NCBI GenBank assembly: GCA_037176725.1
Contig: JAZBRS010000049.1
Span: 35,270,001-35,334,000 of the forward strand
DNA: 64,000 bases
From: Posidonia oceanica
Taxonomy: Eukaryota > Streptophyta > Magnoliopsida > Alismatales > Posidoniaceae
Direction: 5' to 3'
Each line of letters starts with the position of its first letter. Position 1 is the stretch's first letter. Below the pieces are notes generated by a model. That model had not been told where the DNA came from. It made no database searches and saw only the letters and a list, made by a program, of their open reading frames with translations. The translations under genes and the position numbers were made by a program. This document shows positions 23,357 to 32,308 of this stretch, piece after piece.

Positions 23357-26300
23357 CTAGGGAACACTCTCTCCCTCACCCTCAGGAGCTGAAGCAGGAG
23401 CCGGAGAAGGGGCAGCAGGGGGACAAGGTGATTGCCGAACCGAAATGCCTGACAGAGCCCTGGAAACAGACCGAGAGTAGTGGCTACCCGACCGGCGGCT
23501 CGGTACAGAAGGAACAGGCACCCCGAGCCTAGCATCAGCTGAAAAGGCAAACCTCCGGTAGTGCCCAAGCTCAAGCTCAAGCTGGGAGATAATGCCCGCC
23601 GTGCCCTAAGGAGAGAAGCAGCCCAAAATATCAGATACAAGCAAGGACATGGAAGACATAAAGAAGCGCTGAATTAAATCGTACCACCTGAGATTGGGCA
23701 ATCTCAGCGTCCCTATCAGCAACCTGCTGCTCCAGCTCCCAGATCCGAGCACTGCTAGCGGCCACTGTCTCCTCCAACTCCTCCAACCTCCCGACAGAGC
23801 TGGTAGCTATGAAGTCACCAGCCCGCTCCCTCAACTCACCCTCTAGATAAGCAACCTACAAGCAATGACGTCAGGACCAAGGGAATTTCAAAAGCAGAAA
23901 TAAAATAAAGGCATGTTTACCTTCTCCTGGGGATGGGAGATCTCCTCTAAGCGGTCCGGAGGAGGAGCACTGATAGTCGAAGGCTGAAAAGAAAGATTCA
24001 AGTTAGTTACAATTCATAGCCAGACTTTAAAAGCTACATGTGAAGATACCTGAGAGGCAGAGGCACGCAGACGATCAATCTCCCCGGTCAGAACGGAGAG
24101 CTGCTGCATCAAGTGGCGCTCCTACTGAGCCCGCTCATCGGCCGCCTTGAGCTGCAAAAGAAAGAAAGCAAGTTAGCCAAATTGAATTAACAGTCTACAA
24201 AATAAAATTCAGAAGCTCACCGCTATCTCCAGCTGGGCTTGGGAAGACTGAACCTCCTCCAGTAGGGCCGCACGGGACACCACCGCCTCCCCAGGATCTG
24301 TGTCCCCCAAAGGAAGGTTCCCGCGCCCAAGGAAGTGGGACTGGTGGAAGATCATTAAAGAAGAAAACTCTCGGTCTATCCACTCGGCCCACAACGCCTC
24401 GTCCTCCTCTGAAGCAGCCGTTGGAGCAGGGGAACCACGACGGGCCCAGTCCAGGAGCTGTAGACCGTAGACGTCCACCCAATGGCAAGCGCGGCTGCCC
24501 CTGCCGTGTGTCTCTTGCCAAACTCGGTGAGGAGGAGGTAGAGGCTGAGCCTGCCGGCGCCCCAGCTGTCGTAGCGCCCTGCCAATCTGCTGGAAGTGAC
24601 AGTGGTTCCAGCAGTGGATCCATACGTCCCGGTCGAAAATGGCCCGATCACGGGCAATCTCGGGGACGTCCGCATGCTCTCCCTCAGCATAGGGACGCCA
24701 AACCACCTGAAAGGAGCAATACATGTCAACAAGCAGCATAAACAAATAAATATAAGCTAAAATTAAAAGAAGCAAGTTACCTGAGCCGGGACAAGGAGCT
24801 CGAAAAGCAGACGACCGACATAGCGGTTGTCATCTACAGACTCGAGGGCCTGCTTAGCAGCGGCCCAAAACAGTCCCCGAGGAAAGGGGACACCGGTAGG
24901 AGGAACCGGAGGAGGGGCAGGTCGCAGAAAGGCGAAGTGGTCCCATGCCGACATCTGCATGCAAAACAAGGAAGCTGTTAGCAAGAATATAATATCCAAT
25001 GCAAACTTAAATATGTAGATTTACCTGAAGGAATGGCAGGTTCCTGCCCAGCTGGCGAGAACTGCTGTCAGTGAAGCGGAAGAGGGTGGAGTACAGGTGT
25101 GCCAAGCTGGCCGCACCCTAGGCATACTCTCCCACGCGCTCCAAGTCCGCCAGAAGAGGAAGGAACCACGCCGAGAGCTTCGAGGAGGAGTGCGAAAAGA
25201 GAACCTCCCCGAACAGCACTAGGAGGAAGCCCCACAACTGCTGGTCGGCCTCCACACCCAGTCCGACTACTATCTCCGCCAGCTTACTCACCCGGCGAAC
25301 CGCAGAAGTGATCACTACAAGCTGCTCCCTGCTAATGGCTAACTGATGTCCAACAAGCTCCCGCGCTAAGGCCGAGTAACCCGGGCGCACCCGCCCTGTC
25401 ACTGCTCTGTCCGTGACCCGGAGACCAGTCAGCCGCGCCATGTTCTCAAGGGAGAGAACAAACTCGCCTACCCTCGTGACGATCGAGCTCGTCCAGAAGC
25501 TCCACCGCTTTGCAACCGCCTTCAAAAAATCGGACGGAGGGGAAAGTCCGGGATCGACAGAAAATGCACAAATCCCATCCGATCCAGACGCTCCCGCTGG
25601 AAAGTGGCCAACAAAGCGTAGGACCGGCGATCCTCACCCCAATAGCAGTGGGTCACGGCCGGTGCTCGACTCTACAAGAAAGCAAGAGAACCATCAGTCA
25701 GGATTAAATAATTGAACAAAATAAGGAAAAAATGAAAAGATGTCTACCTGCCCCCTAGAAGCTAGTGTGGCAGTGGCGTACTCTAATCGGGGCGCGTCCC
25801 TACGCGGTCCCGATGCCTGCACCTCGTCCCAGGGGATCTGCTCCCGCCAGCAGTCCAGGGGATCCCTCGCATCGCCCTCCGCCTCCCGTCGGACAAAGTC
25901 AATCATGTTCCACCACCAGCCGTCGTCCTCACCAAACTACGAAAGGAAGGGGTTGACTGGCCTCGCCACTGGCACCTCCGAGGGCCCCGCCTCGTCTAGG
26001 CCGACCTCGGGCCTCGTCTCTAAGACCGTCTCCTCTGAATCCTCGTAGCTGAAAGAACTGCTGGAACTGGAGACTGCCTCCGCCGTCGTCTCTATGGCCT
26101 CCCCAGAACCAGAGTCCCCCCCCACGGTAGCCCCACTGGTCGTCGCCTCCGCCTCCACGGCGTCGCCACCAACCGCCACCTCGGCCTCCGCGGTACCACC
26201 ACCGGCATCCCTCGTCTTCACTCCCGCAGCCTCGGCATCGCCACCGGTCGTCGCCCCAAGCCCCGCCACGGCACCACCAGCCTCCGCCACCTCTGCCGTA

Positions 26301-26563
26301 GTCTGGTCGGCCTCCACGGCCACCCCAGCGGCCATTCCAGGATCAACAACCCCAGCCTCCGCCTCCACATCCACAGAACTGGCCTCCACCGGCGTGCCCC
26401 CGCCTGTCACGGCCTCGTCGGCGCCTCCCACAGTCCTCGCCACCGTTTCCCGCGCCGCTGGACCCGCAGCCGCCGCCTCTGACGCAGCCTCGCTGAAGGG
26501 GGAAGGGCCTGTCCGAGCCCTCTTCGCCGCCCAGGTGTAGAAATGGGAGATTCGCTTCTCCAT
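23357..26563 (-). pseudogene. PMD2: eight-exon antisense plant-mobile-domain/coiled-coil gene of element C, degenerate
   Basis: Exons inferred on the minus strand from GT-AG boundaries: 26563-25748, 25671-25025, 24954-24781, 24706-24221, 24151-24050, 23983-23921, 23855-23688 and 23605-23357. Exon 1 starts MEKRISHFYTW, then about 190 Ala/Glu/Gly/Val-rich residues. Exon 2 carries FVLSLENMARLTGLRVTDRAV (the TLEDV-LLGL block) and LAHLYSTLFRFTD. Exon 3 starts MSAWDHFAF. Exon 4 starts VVWRPY and contains FQQIGRALRQLGRRQ, which is the closing V-W-PY / RV-RQFG-Q part of the plant mobile domain. Exons 5-7 encode a heptad-like coiled coil (VGRLEELEETVAASSARIWE), and exon 8 is a Pro/Ala/Ser tail ending at the TAG at 23357-23359. 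Breaks: in-frame TAG near 25937, a one-base frameshift near 25530, TAG near 25116 and TAG near 24129. Splice sites are better preserved than the reading frame. It is antisense to pol, with its own TATA box and hairpin cluster III upstream. Confidence 0.75.
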
Positions 26564-26670
26564 CAAAGTAGCCTCGCCGGAATGAGGAGGAAAGCCGTTG
26601 AAAAGATCGCTGGCGCCGGAGAAGAAGAAGAAAGGAGGAGCAGATGGCCACCTGTGGCGTAGGACGAGGG

Positions 26671-26680
26671 TTTTATACCT
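26671..26680 (-). promoter_or_regulatory. TATA-like box upstream of PMD2
   Basis: The minus strand reads AGGTATAAAACCC, about 110 bp before the ATG at 26563. The box is flanked by GGT and ACC, a small inverted repeat. Confidence 0.5.
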
Positions 26681-26686
26681 TTCAAC

Positions 26687-26833
26687 GTTGTACGCGTGAA
26701 TCTCCGCGTCCAACACCTCGAGAAGAAAGAATGTTATACGCGCCCTATGACGCGTCCAACGTTTTGCGAGTTAAAACGTTAGCCGCTGGTTTCCCAGCGT
26801 ACAACGTTGGACGCTCCATTTTCAGCGTACAAC
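26687..26833. repeat. Hairpin cluster III, upstream of PMD2
   Basis: Four clear units: GTTGTACGC...GCGTCCAAC, GTTATACGC...GCGTCCAAC, GTTAGCCGCTGG...CCAGCGTACAAC and GTTGGACGCT...AGCGTACAAC. In the third the stem extends by GCTGG/CCAGC. The last two follow each other without a gap. Confidence 0.87.
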
Positions 26834-27172
26834 GCTTTAAGTTCAGGGAAGTGTTCTGAATTCTGATACTCTCATTCAACTCATACAAATTCATTCAAAA
26901 GAGACCAAAGAGACGAAATAAATTTTATTGATGATAAATGATATATTTCTAACTACATTTTCTGTCTTTTTGAAGGAAATTCAATAAACAATTTAGGACG
27001 CACGCCCTCGTATCAAGCGTCATAAGTTGCAAGAGAGATGGCTTCACGGTCCGCGTTCAAGTTCTCCTATGTAGAAAGGACTCGGTTTCGCCCCTTCCCA
27101 TCCCAAGTACCAGCCTGATATAAGACCTAGATGATGTCCCCAAGGGTGTCCCTCAAGCACGGGAGAATCATA
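26834..27172. other. Spacer between PMD3 3' end and hairpin cluster III
   Basis: AT-rich, no gene or repeat seen. It may contain the 3' untranslated part of PMD3. Confidence 0.35.
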
Positions 27173-28300
27173 TCAGATAAGCGTGGCAAGGGAGGTATAG
27201 CCCGAGGAGTACCCAGCGAAGCATCGCTGAGGGTTGTACCTCACAAACTCAGTCGCCCCAATCAGCGTCAGGAAATACTCTTGGTCAGACACTGTCCTGA
27301 AAGACGAGGGGGGACTGAAGGAGTCTATGTAGGACTTGACCTCGCAAGCGTATAAACGGCGAATGATCTCCTCCAAGGGAAGGTTAGCATCAAGAGCAGG
27401 CAGAAGAAAATGCTCCTCCAACCAGTGCAAAACTAGGAACTGCGAGCCAAAGAATTGCCCCCTGAGGCAGGCACTGGATAAGCCCCGGATGGTAAAAGCC
27501 AAAACAGACTGACTCAAACATTTCTCTAGGTTGCGGACGCAGATGCACATGAGCTCAGCAAGGTAGACACTAATGGTCAAAGCTTCATTTTAGAAGAGCA
27601 CCAGTCCCCCGATCAGAAAAAAGACGCATTCCAAGTAAGAAGCCTCAGAGCGGATGCTGTCGCGCTCTTTCCAGAAAAAATTTCCACAATGAGGAGAGTT
27701 TGATACAGGCATCCAGCACCAGGTCCTCCGGCACAACAACAGAGCCAAAGATGCGCTTTAGGAGAGAAAAAGAACCTACCACCCCGATTGGCAAAAGATA
27801 GGCATCCCTGCAGTAAATAGACGGGTCGGCATGTCGAGTACCTAGGAGAGCACTCACCTCCTCCAAAAGAATGGTCAATTCCCCCGAAGAAGAAAAGAAC
27901 GTGTGAGTCAAAGGATTCCACAGCCCACAGAGACCGAAGAGCACCTTCTAGTCAATAGGCTGCCGCAGCTGGCGAAGTGCCTGACAGAGACCAGCCTCCG
28001 CCAAGCGCTCCCGATACTTCTTCAAAGCCCAAGAGCGGAATTGTTGAACCCAGTCCAACTGATAGGCTTTCGAGTCACGGTCGTTGTTGACACAAGATAG
28101 GGGCTATAAAGTAAGGAAAGATCAGCAAAAGTACGAGAATGGGAGTATAGGGAAATGATGAAAACAGGGACTACCTTCTCATGCACCAACAGGTTCGCCA
28201 AGTGGTTGGGTATAGCCTCCAACCGAAGTTGCACCATATCAGAAGGAGAGGAGAAGACGGCCACTTGGAAAGCATGACGTGGGATATCACTCAAATCCAT
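27173..28300 (-). pseudogene. PMD3: antisense plant-mobile-domain gene of element C, degenerate
   Basis: The minus-strand gene starts at the ATG at 28300 (MDLSDIPRHAFQVAVFSS). Exon 1 ends at 28176 (LLVHEK, donor GTAGTC) and exon 2 begins at 28103 after CTTTATAG. Exon 2 encodes ALKKYRERLAEAGL, then LWNPLTHTFFSSSGELTILL followed by EEVSALLGT, a close match to the mobile-domain signature W-P-THTF-GE-TI-LEEV-LLG. The part around 27173-27580 continues with a FLVLHWLEEHFL block and VRYNPQRCF, the usual end of the domain. The two parts are in different frames (break near 27600-27650), and a TAG follows QLRQPID. Its two-exon start resembles PMD1 more than PMD2. A TATATT-like box at about 28390-28400 and hairpin cluster IV lie upstream. 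Confidence 0.7.
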
Positions 28301-28497
28301 GAGGAAAAGCACAAGCCCTAGCAAGCAAAAATCAATAAGGAAAGGAAGATAAATGTTTGAACTACAAGATTCAAGCCAAGAGGGAGCCTAATATAGGCCG
28401 TGGAGCCTTCATCGGAATGGAAACCCAAAGAAAATTGGAGATTTACTGCCAAAACGATGGTGCCCGAACAGGAAAGACAGCAGCCTATCTCGTGACG

Positions 28498-28580
28498 TTA
28501 TACGCGGCCGCAATGCCATCCAACGTTAGCCGCGGTTCTTCAGCCGTCCAACGTTGAACGCTAACAATCAAGCGTCCAAC
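28498..28580. repeat. Hairpin cluster IV, upstream of PMD3
   Basis: Three units directly abutting: GTTATACGC...CATCCAAC, GTTAGCCGC...GCCGTCCAAC and GTTGAACGC...GCGTCCAAC. They have the same frame and spacing as clusters II and III. Confidence 0.85.
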
Positions 28581-28661
28581 AAGTCAAAGCAGAATTGAGA
28601 GCAGAACAGCAAGAGCCCCGGAGCACAACCGGGCCAACAAAGCAAGCAAAGCTAAAGAAGT

Positions 28662-29440
28662 ATCCTTTTCGACTCCCTTGGGCCATCCCCTAGGCACGTT
28701 ATGTTGTTATTTTCGACTCCCTTGGGCCATCCCCTAGGCATGTCATGCTTTATTTTCGACTCCCTTGGGCCATCCCCTAGGCACGTCATGTTTTTATTTT
28801 CGACTCCCTTGGGCCATCCCCTAGGCACGTCATGTTGTTATTTTCGACTCCCTTGGGCCATCTCCTAGGTACGTCATGTTGTTATTTTCGACTCCCTTTG
28901 GCCATCCCCTAGGCATGTCATGCTTTATTTTCGACTTCCTTGGGCCATCCCCTTGGCACGTCATGTTTTTATTTTTAACTCCCTTGGGCCATCCCCTAGG
29001 CACGTCATGTTGTTATTTTCGACTCCCTTGGGCCATCTCCTAGGCACGTCATGTTGTTATTTTCGACTCCCTTGGGCCATCCCCTAGGCATGTCATGCTT
29101 TATTTTTGACTCCCTTGGGCCATCCCCTAGGCACGTCATGCTTTATTTTCGACTCCCTTGGGCCATCCCTTAGGCACGTCATGTTTTTATTTTCGACTCC
29201 CTTGAGCCATCCCCTAGGTACGTCATGTTTTTATCTTCGATTCCCTTGGGCCATCTCCTAGGCATGTTATGCTTTATTTTCGACTCCCTTGGGCCATCCC
29301 CTAGGCACGTCATGTTTATTTTCGATTCCCTTGCGCCATCCCTTAGGCACGTCCTGTTTTATTTTCGACCCCCTTGGCCAATCCTCTTGGCATGTCATGT
29401 TTTTATTTCCGCCCCCTTGGGCAATCCCCTTGGCAAATAA
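28662..29440. repeat. About 43-bp tandem array (about 18 copies) in the 3' region of element C
   Basis: Units read TTTTCGACTCCCTTGGGCCA, TCCCCTAGGCACGTCATG, TTGTTA. CCTTGGG and CCCTAGG are near-perfect inverted arms around CCATC. Spacers ATGTTGTTA, ATGTTTTTA and ATGCTTTA alternate, suggesting higher-order duplication. The last copies near 29370-29440 are divergent. Confidence 0.92.
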
Positions 29441-29446
29441 GAAAGA

Positions 29447-29955
29447 TCCCCGGAGCACAATCGGGATAACAAAGCAAACCAATCAAAGAAAGATCCCCGG
29501 AGCCGAACCGGGACACCAATGCAAAGAACCCCGGAGCATTACCGGGACACCAAAGCAAAGAACCCCGGAGCATAACCGAGACATCAAAGCAAAGATCCCC
29601 GGAACATAACCGGGACACCAAAGCAAAGAACCTCGGAGCATAACTGGGACATCAAAGCAAACCCCGGAGCACAACCGGACAAACAAAGCAAGCCAATCAA
29701 AAGCAGGTACCCCGGAGCACAACCGGACAACAAAGCAAACCCCAGATCACGACCGGACAAACAAAGCAACCCTAGAGCACAACCGGACAAACAAAACAAG
29801 CCAATCAAAAGCAGGTACCCCAAAGCACAACCGGACAACAAAGCAAATCCTGGAGCACGACTAGACAAATAAAGCAACCCCAGAGCACAACCGGACAAAT
29901 AAAGCAAAACCAATCAGCAGAAAGAACCCCGGAGCATAACCGGGTAAACAAAGCA
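29447..29955. repeat. About 33-bp tandem array of CCCGGAGCA...ACCGGG units in element C
   Basis: About 14 copies of AACCCCGGAGCATAACCGGG then ACACCAAAGCA. CCCGG and CCGGG are inverted arms around 7-8 nt. Later copies lose part of the arm (CCGGAGCACAACCGG). A longer superunit containing AACCAATCA is repeated. Confidence 0.9.
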
Positions 29956-30335
29956 AAGCCAACGGTATTAGTGAACCCACTGTTCACTAACTCCCGGGTC
30001 AGAAGATGATGGTCCCCACCGAGAATGTAGGCAACATTCAATGAAAGGACACTTGATTCTGACGAATAAAGCCAACGGTATTAATGGACTCATCGTTCAT
30101 TGATTCCGAGTCACGAGATGACGGTCTCTGTCGAGAATGTTCGCAACATTCAATGAAAGGACACCTAATTGTGACGAATAGAGCCAATGCGGTCGGCAGA
30201 GAAGAGATCATTTTCCCTTTTTGCCTAGGAGCATCATGGACCTCTCGCTCACCAACCCGAGTATCATGAGACGACGGTCCCCTTGGGAGAGTGTAGGCTA
30301 CACTCGAGGAAAGGGCACCTGATCATGACAAATTG
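29956..30335. repeat. Three copies of an about 115-bp repeat in element C
   Basis: The copies share AAAGCCAACGGTATTA, a small inverted repeat (AGTGAAC, CCACT, GTTCACT in copy 1), GACGGTC or GATGGTCC, GAGAATGTAGGCAACATTC-like words and GAAAGGACACCT. Copy 3 is the most diverged. Confidence 0.8.
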
Positions 30336-30569
30336 CATTCACGCATGTGTCAGTTCGCCTTGAGTGGTGAGAAAAATTCCTGAGCCAACCTGATATACAA
30401 ATTAAAGCCGGCGATGATGGAGGAACCTCATTACCTAGGGTCATGCATTGTATATCATGACCCTTTTTTGCATTCCCATCAGCACGCATCCATGCATAGC
30501 ATATTGTATTGCATTCGCATTGTATTACATTCGCATTGAGTGGTCATCGGAATCATTAACTATCCATCC
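30336..30569. other. Spacer between arrays of element C
   Basis: No gene. It contains a short TTGCATTCGCAT-rich stretch (30495-30540). Confidence 0.35.
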
Positions 30570-30795
30570 TATTAGTTTGACCCCCACGAGCAATCCCCAT
30601 GGCATGTCTTTTAGTTTGACCCCCGCGGGCAATCCCCGTGGCATGTCTTTTAGTTTAATCCCCGCAGACAATCCCCGTGGCATGTCTTTCAGTTTGACCC
30701 CTGCGGGCCATCTCCGTGGCAGTGTCCATTAGTTTGACCCCCGCAAGCCATCCCCGTGGCATGTCGTTAGTTTGTTCCCCTTAGGCAATCCCCTT
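30570..30795. repeat. 37-bp tandem array (about 6 copies) in element C
   Basis: Units read TTAGTTTGACCCCCGCGGGC, AATCCCCGTGGCATGTCTT. They contain the palindrome CCCGCGGG, and GGG/CCC arms around CAAT. In layout they resemble the 43-bp array (GACTCCCTTGGGCCATCCCC), which suggests a common ancestor. Confidence 0.88.
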
Positions 30796-30940
30796 GGCCG
30801 TGTTTCTTTAGCCAACCCTCTTTGTGTCCCGTCCAAGTCTGGTGGCAGTAGGCATTGGATTTCATTTAAGACTCCCAAGTAGCGCCACACGAGGGTATCG
30901 TCTCGCCTTGTAGATAGCTTCGTGCCGAAGTCCTCTTCAA

Positions 30941-30950
30941 CGAGGGGCAA
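30941..30950 (+). other. Polypurine tract of element C
   Basis: CGAGGGGCAA, then TC, then the LTR start TGTAGATACCC at 30953. It parallels element A (GGGAGGGGCATC before TG) and shows that the following LTR is the 3' LTR of a plus-strand element. Confidence 0.7.
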
Positions 30951-31163
30951 TCTGTAGATACCCTGTTTTGGTACTCCCTTATGTTAGGATAGTCTCTTGC
31001 ATTAGGTCGCTCTTAGAAGCCCTCCACCCATTCCTGAATGTCTCACTTGAGCCAAATGTTCCCCTCAAAGTCCAAAATGCTATCCTTATCTAAGCCCCAA
31101 ATGTTGGCAACCTGAGTGTTCTTCACGTCCTAACCAAATTTGAAAGTTAAACTGATTAAGGGT

Positions 31164-31247
31164 GTTGTCCGCTGACTTCTCAGCGTACAACATTGGCCGC
31201 TGGTTCTCTAGCGGCTAACATTGGCCGCTGGTTTTCCAGCGTCTAAC
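31164..31247. repeat. Hairpin cluster V-a in LTR of element C
   Basis: Three adjacent inverted repeats: GTTGTCCGCTG...CAGCGTACAAC, ATTGGCCGCTGG...AGCGGCTAAC and ATTGGCCGCTGG...CCAGCGTCTAAC. Loops are 4-8 nt. Confidence 0.87.
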
Positions 31248-31323
31248 GTGGCAACCCAGTTAACCCAAAGCTTTCCTTATTTGCCCTAATCCAAAAATCA
31301 TGTTTTTGCCTTCTTTGAACCTG

Positions 31324-31335
31324 TTGACCGGTCAA
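31324..31335. promoter_or_regulatory. Palindromic W-box-like site in LTR of element C
   Basis: TTGACCGGTCAA is a perfect 12-bp palindrome made of two TTGACC words. WRKY factors bind TTGAC(C/T). The solo LTR keeps TTGACCAGTCAA at the same place. Binding is inferred only. Confidence 0.4.
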
Positions 31336-31420
31336 AGCCATCAAGGCCGAGTTTAATCACACTTAAAGACTCCTTAATTGGAGAATCTTCTCTGATTCTG
31401 GCAGTTATGCCTCGGAGGTC

Positions 31421-31476
31421 GTTATACGCGGGTACTCTCGCTTATAACGTTATATGCTGGTTTTCTAGCGTATAAC
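31421..31476. repeat. Hairpin cluster V-b in LTR of element C, upstream of TATA
   Basis: Two abutting inverted repeats: GTTATACGCG...CGCTTATAAC and GTTATATGCT...AGCGTATAAC. The second pairs along 10 bp with one G-U pair. Confidence 0.87.
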
Positions 31477-31530
31477 ACTTCTGAAACAGGAAACTCTGCT
31501 GACTTGGCATTTGTGTCCTTTTTTGGTCCT

Positions 31531-31554
31531 CCCCTACTTCTATAAAAGCAGGGG
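31531..31554 (+). promoter_or_regulatory. TATA box inside an inverted repeat, LTR of element C
   Basis: CCCCTACTT (31531-31539), loop CTATAA, AAGCAGGGG (31546-31554). The arms pair at 8 of 9 positions and the TATA box (CTATAAAAG) spans the loop. It is the probable U3 core promoter, placing the start of R at about 31570. Confidence 0.65.
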
Positions 31555-31930
31555 TACCCCCACAGAGTTCGAGATCGGAATTTTGAGAGAGAAAAGTATT
31601 GGAGGGATTTTTGAAACTCACATGCTCTCTTGAGATTAAAAATCTTAGAGAAGTGAGGTCCTTAAGAATTGAAAGAGAAAAGAGGGATTTTAAAAGAATG
31701 AGAGTCTTCGAAAAGCTTGAGCATCCTTTTGTCGTTGTTGACTTCATGTCAACACAGTTTGCACCTTGTGCATAGACAGAGGGGACTCTATTTCATTTGT
31801 TTCCTTTTCATTTCTGATATCACATGTTTAATTCCGTAGCATAATCAAGCATTTTTATTTCAAGTTCATATGTTGTTTTAACTAGGCATACATCTCTATT
31901 AGTTGCAACCGGGGGGATCAAACTCCTCGG

Positions 31931-32052
31931 GTACGTATCTCACTACGCTTTCTTTATTTTCTTTTCTACTAATTCTGGATAGGTTACTACACATATTGAT
32001 CCATCTTTATATTGTTTTGTTTGTTTTGCTTTGCTAACGTTTGTCATACAAG
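31931..32052 (+). other. Possible leader intron within LTR of element C
   Basis: The donor-like GTACGTATC at 31931 and acceptor-like CATACAAG ending at 32052 enclose a T-rich 122-bp stretch. The solo LTR has GTAAGTATT and TTTTGCAAG at the same places. Splicing is inferred from sequence alone. Confidence 0.4.
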
Positions 32053-32308
32053 GAGGAAGAAGGAAGAAAGAGCTCACCAAGCACAGGCACCCTTGGGCAA
32101 CGCTGGCGTTGTCCCAAGGTAGCTGAACCCACAACCACATTACATCTCGTCAAAGACGTCTCGAGGGCCAGCGAAAGCAAACCGAGAGTGGCGATCACAC
32201 CAATTCCATCACCTGTGGAGTGACGGAGTTGGATACAAAAAGGAGACCCCGAGAAAGAGCAAATAGAACCAAAACAAGCCTCTTCTCCTCCAAAACCCCA
32301 AATCCACA

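Larger units (their letters stand above)
16614..32308 (+). mobile_element. Element C: Tat-lineage Ty3/Gypsy retrotransposon with antisense PMD gene cluster, 3' portion
   Basis: The visible part starts in mid reverse transcriptase where element B inserted (16614). It continues with RNase H, a second archaeal-type RNase H and integrase (to 19487), then three PMD-type genes on the opposite strand (21171-28300), four tandem arrays (28662-30790), a purine tract (30941-30950) and a 3' LTR (30953-32308). The second RNase H is the hallmark of the Tat lineage. No other LTR boundary was seen between integrase and purine tract, so the antisense genes appear to belong to the element. That gives 11.4 kb of extra cargo. 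The LTR end at 32308 abuts element D. Confidence 0.75.
30953..32308 (+). repeat. 3' LTR of element C (1356 bp)
   Basis: It opens TGTAGATACCCTGTTTTGG and closes AAATCCACA. A homologous solo LTR lies at 41192-42550 and keeps the same order of parts: hairpin clusters, palindromic TTGACC word, TATA box, a splice-donor-like CGGGTACGTAT, and the conserved GACGTCTCGAGGGCCA segment near 32155. The 3' end abuts the integrase zinc finger of element D in reverse orientation. Confidence 0.85.

Noticed and set aside
24421..25715. Plus-strand ORFs (24421-24741, 25099-25311, 25413-25715)
   Set aside because: All lie opposite inferred PMD2 exons on the minus strand and carry no domain of their own.
26094..26540. 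Plus-strand Ala/Pro/Ser-rich ORF of 148 codons
   Set aside because: Shadow of the Ala/Glu/Gly-rich N-terminus of PMD2 on the opposite strand.
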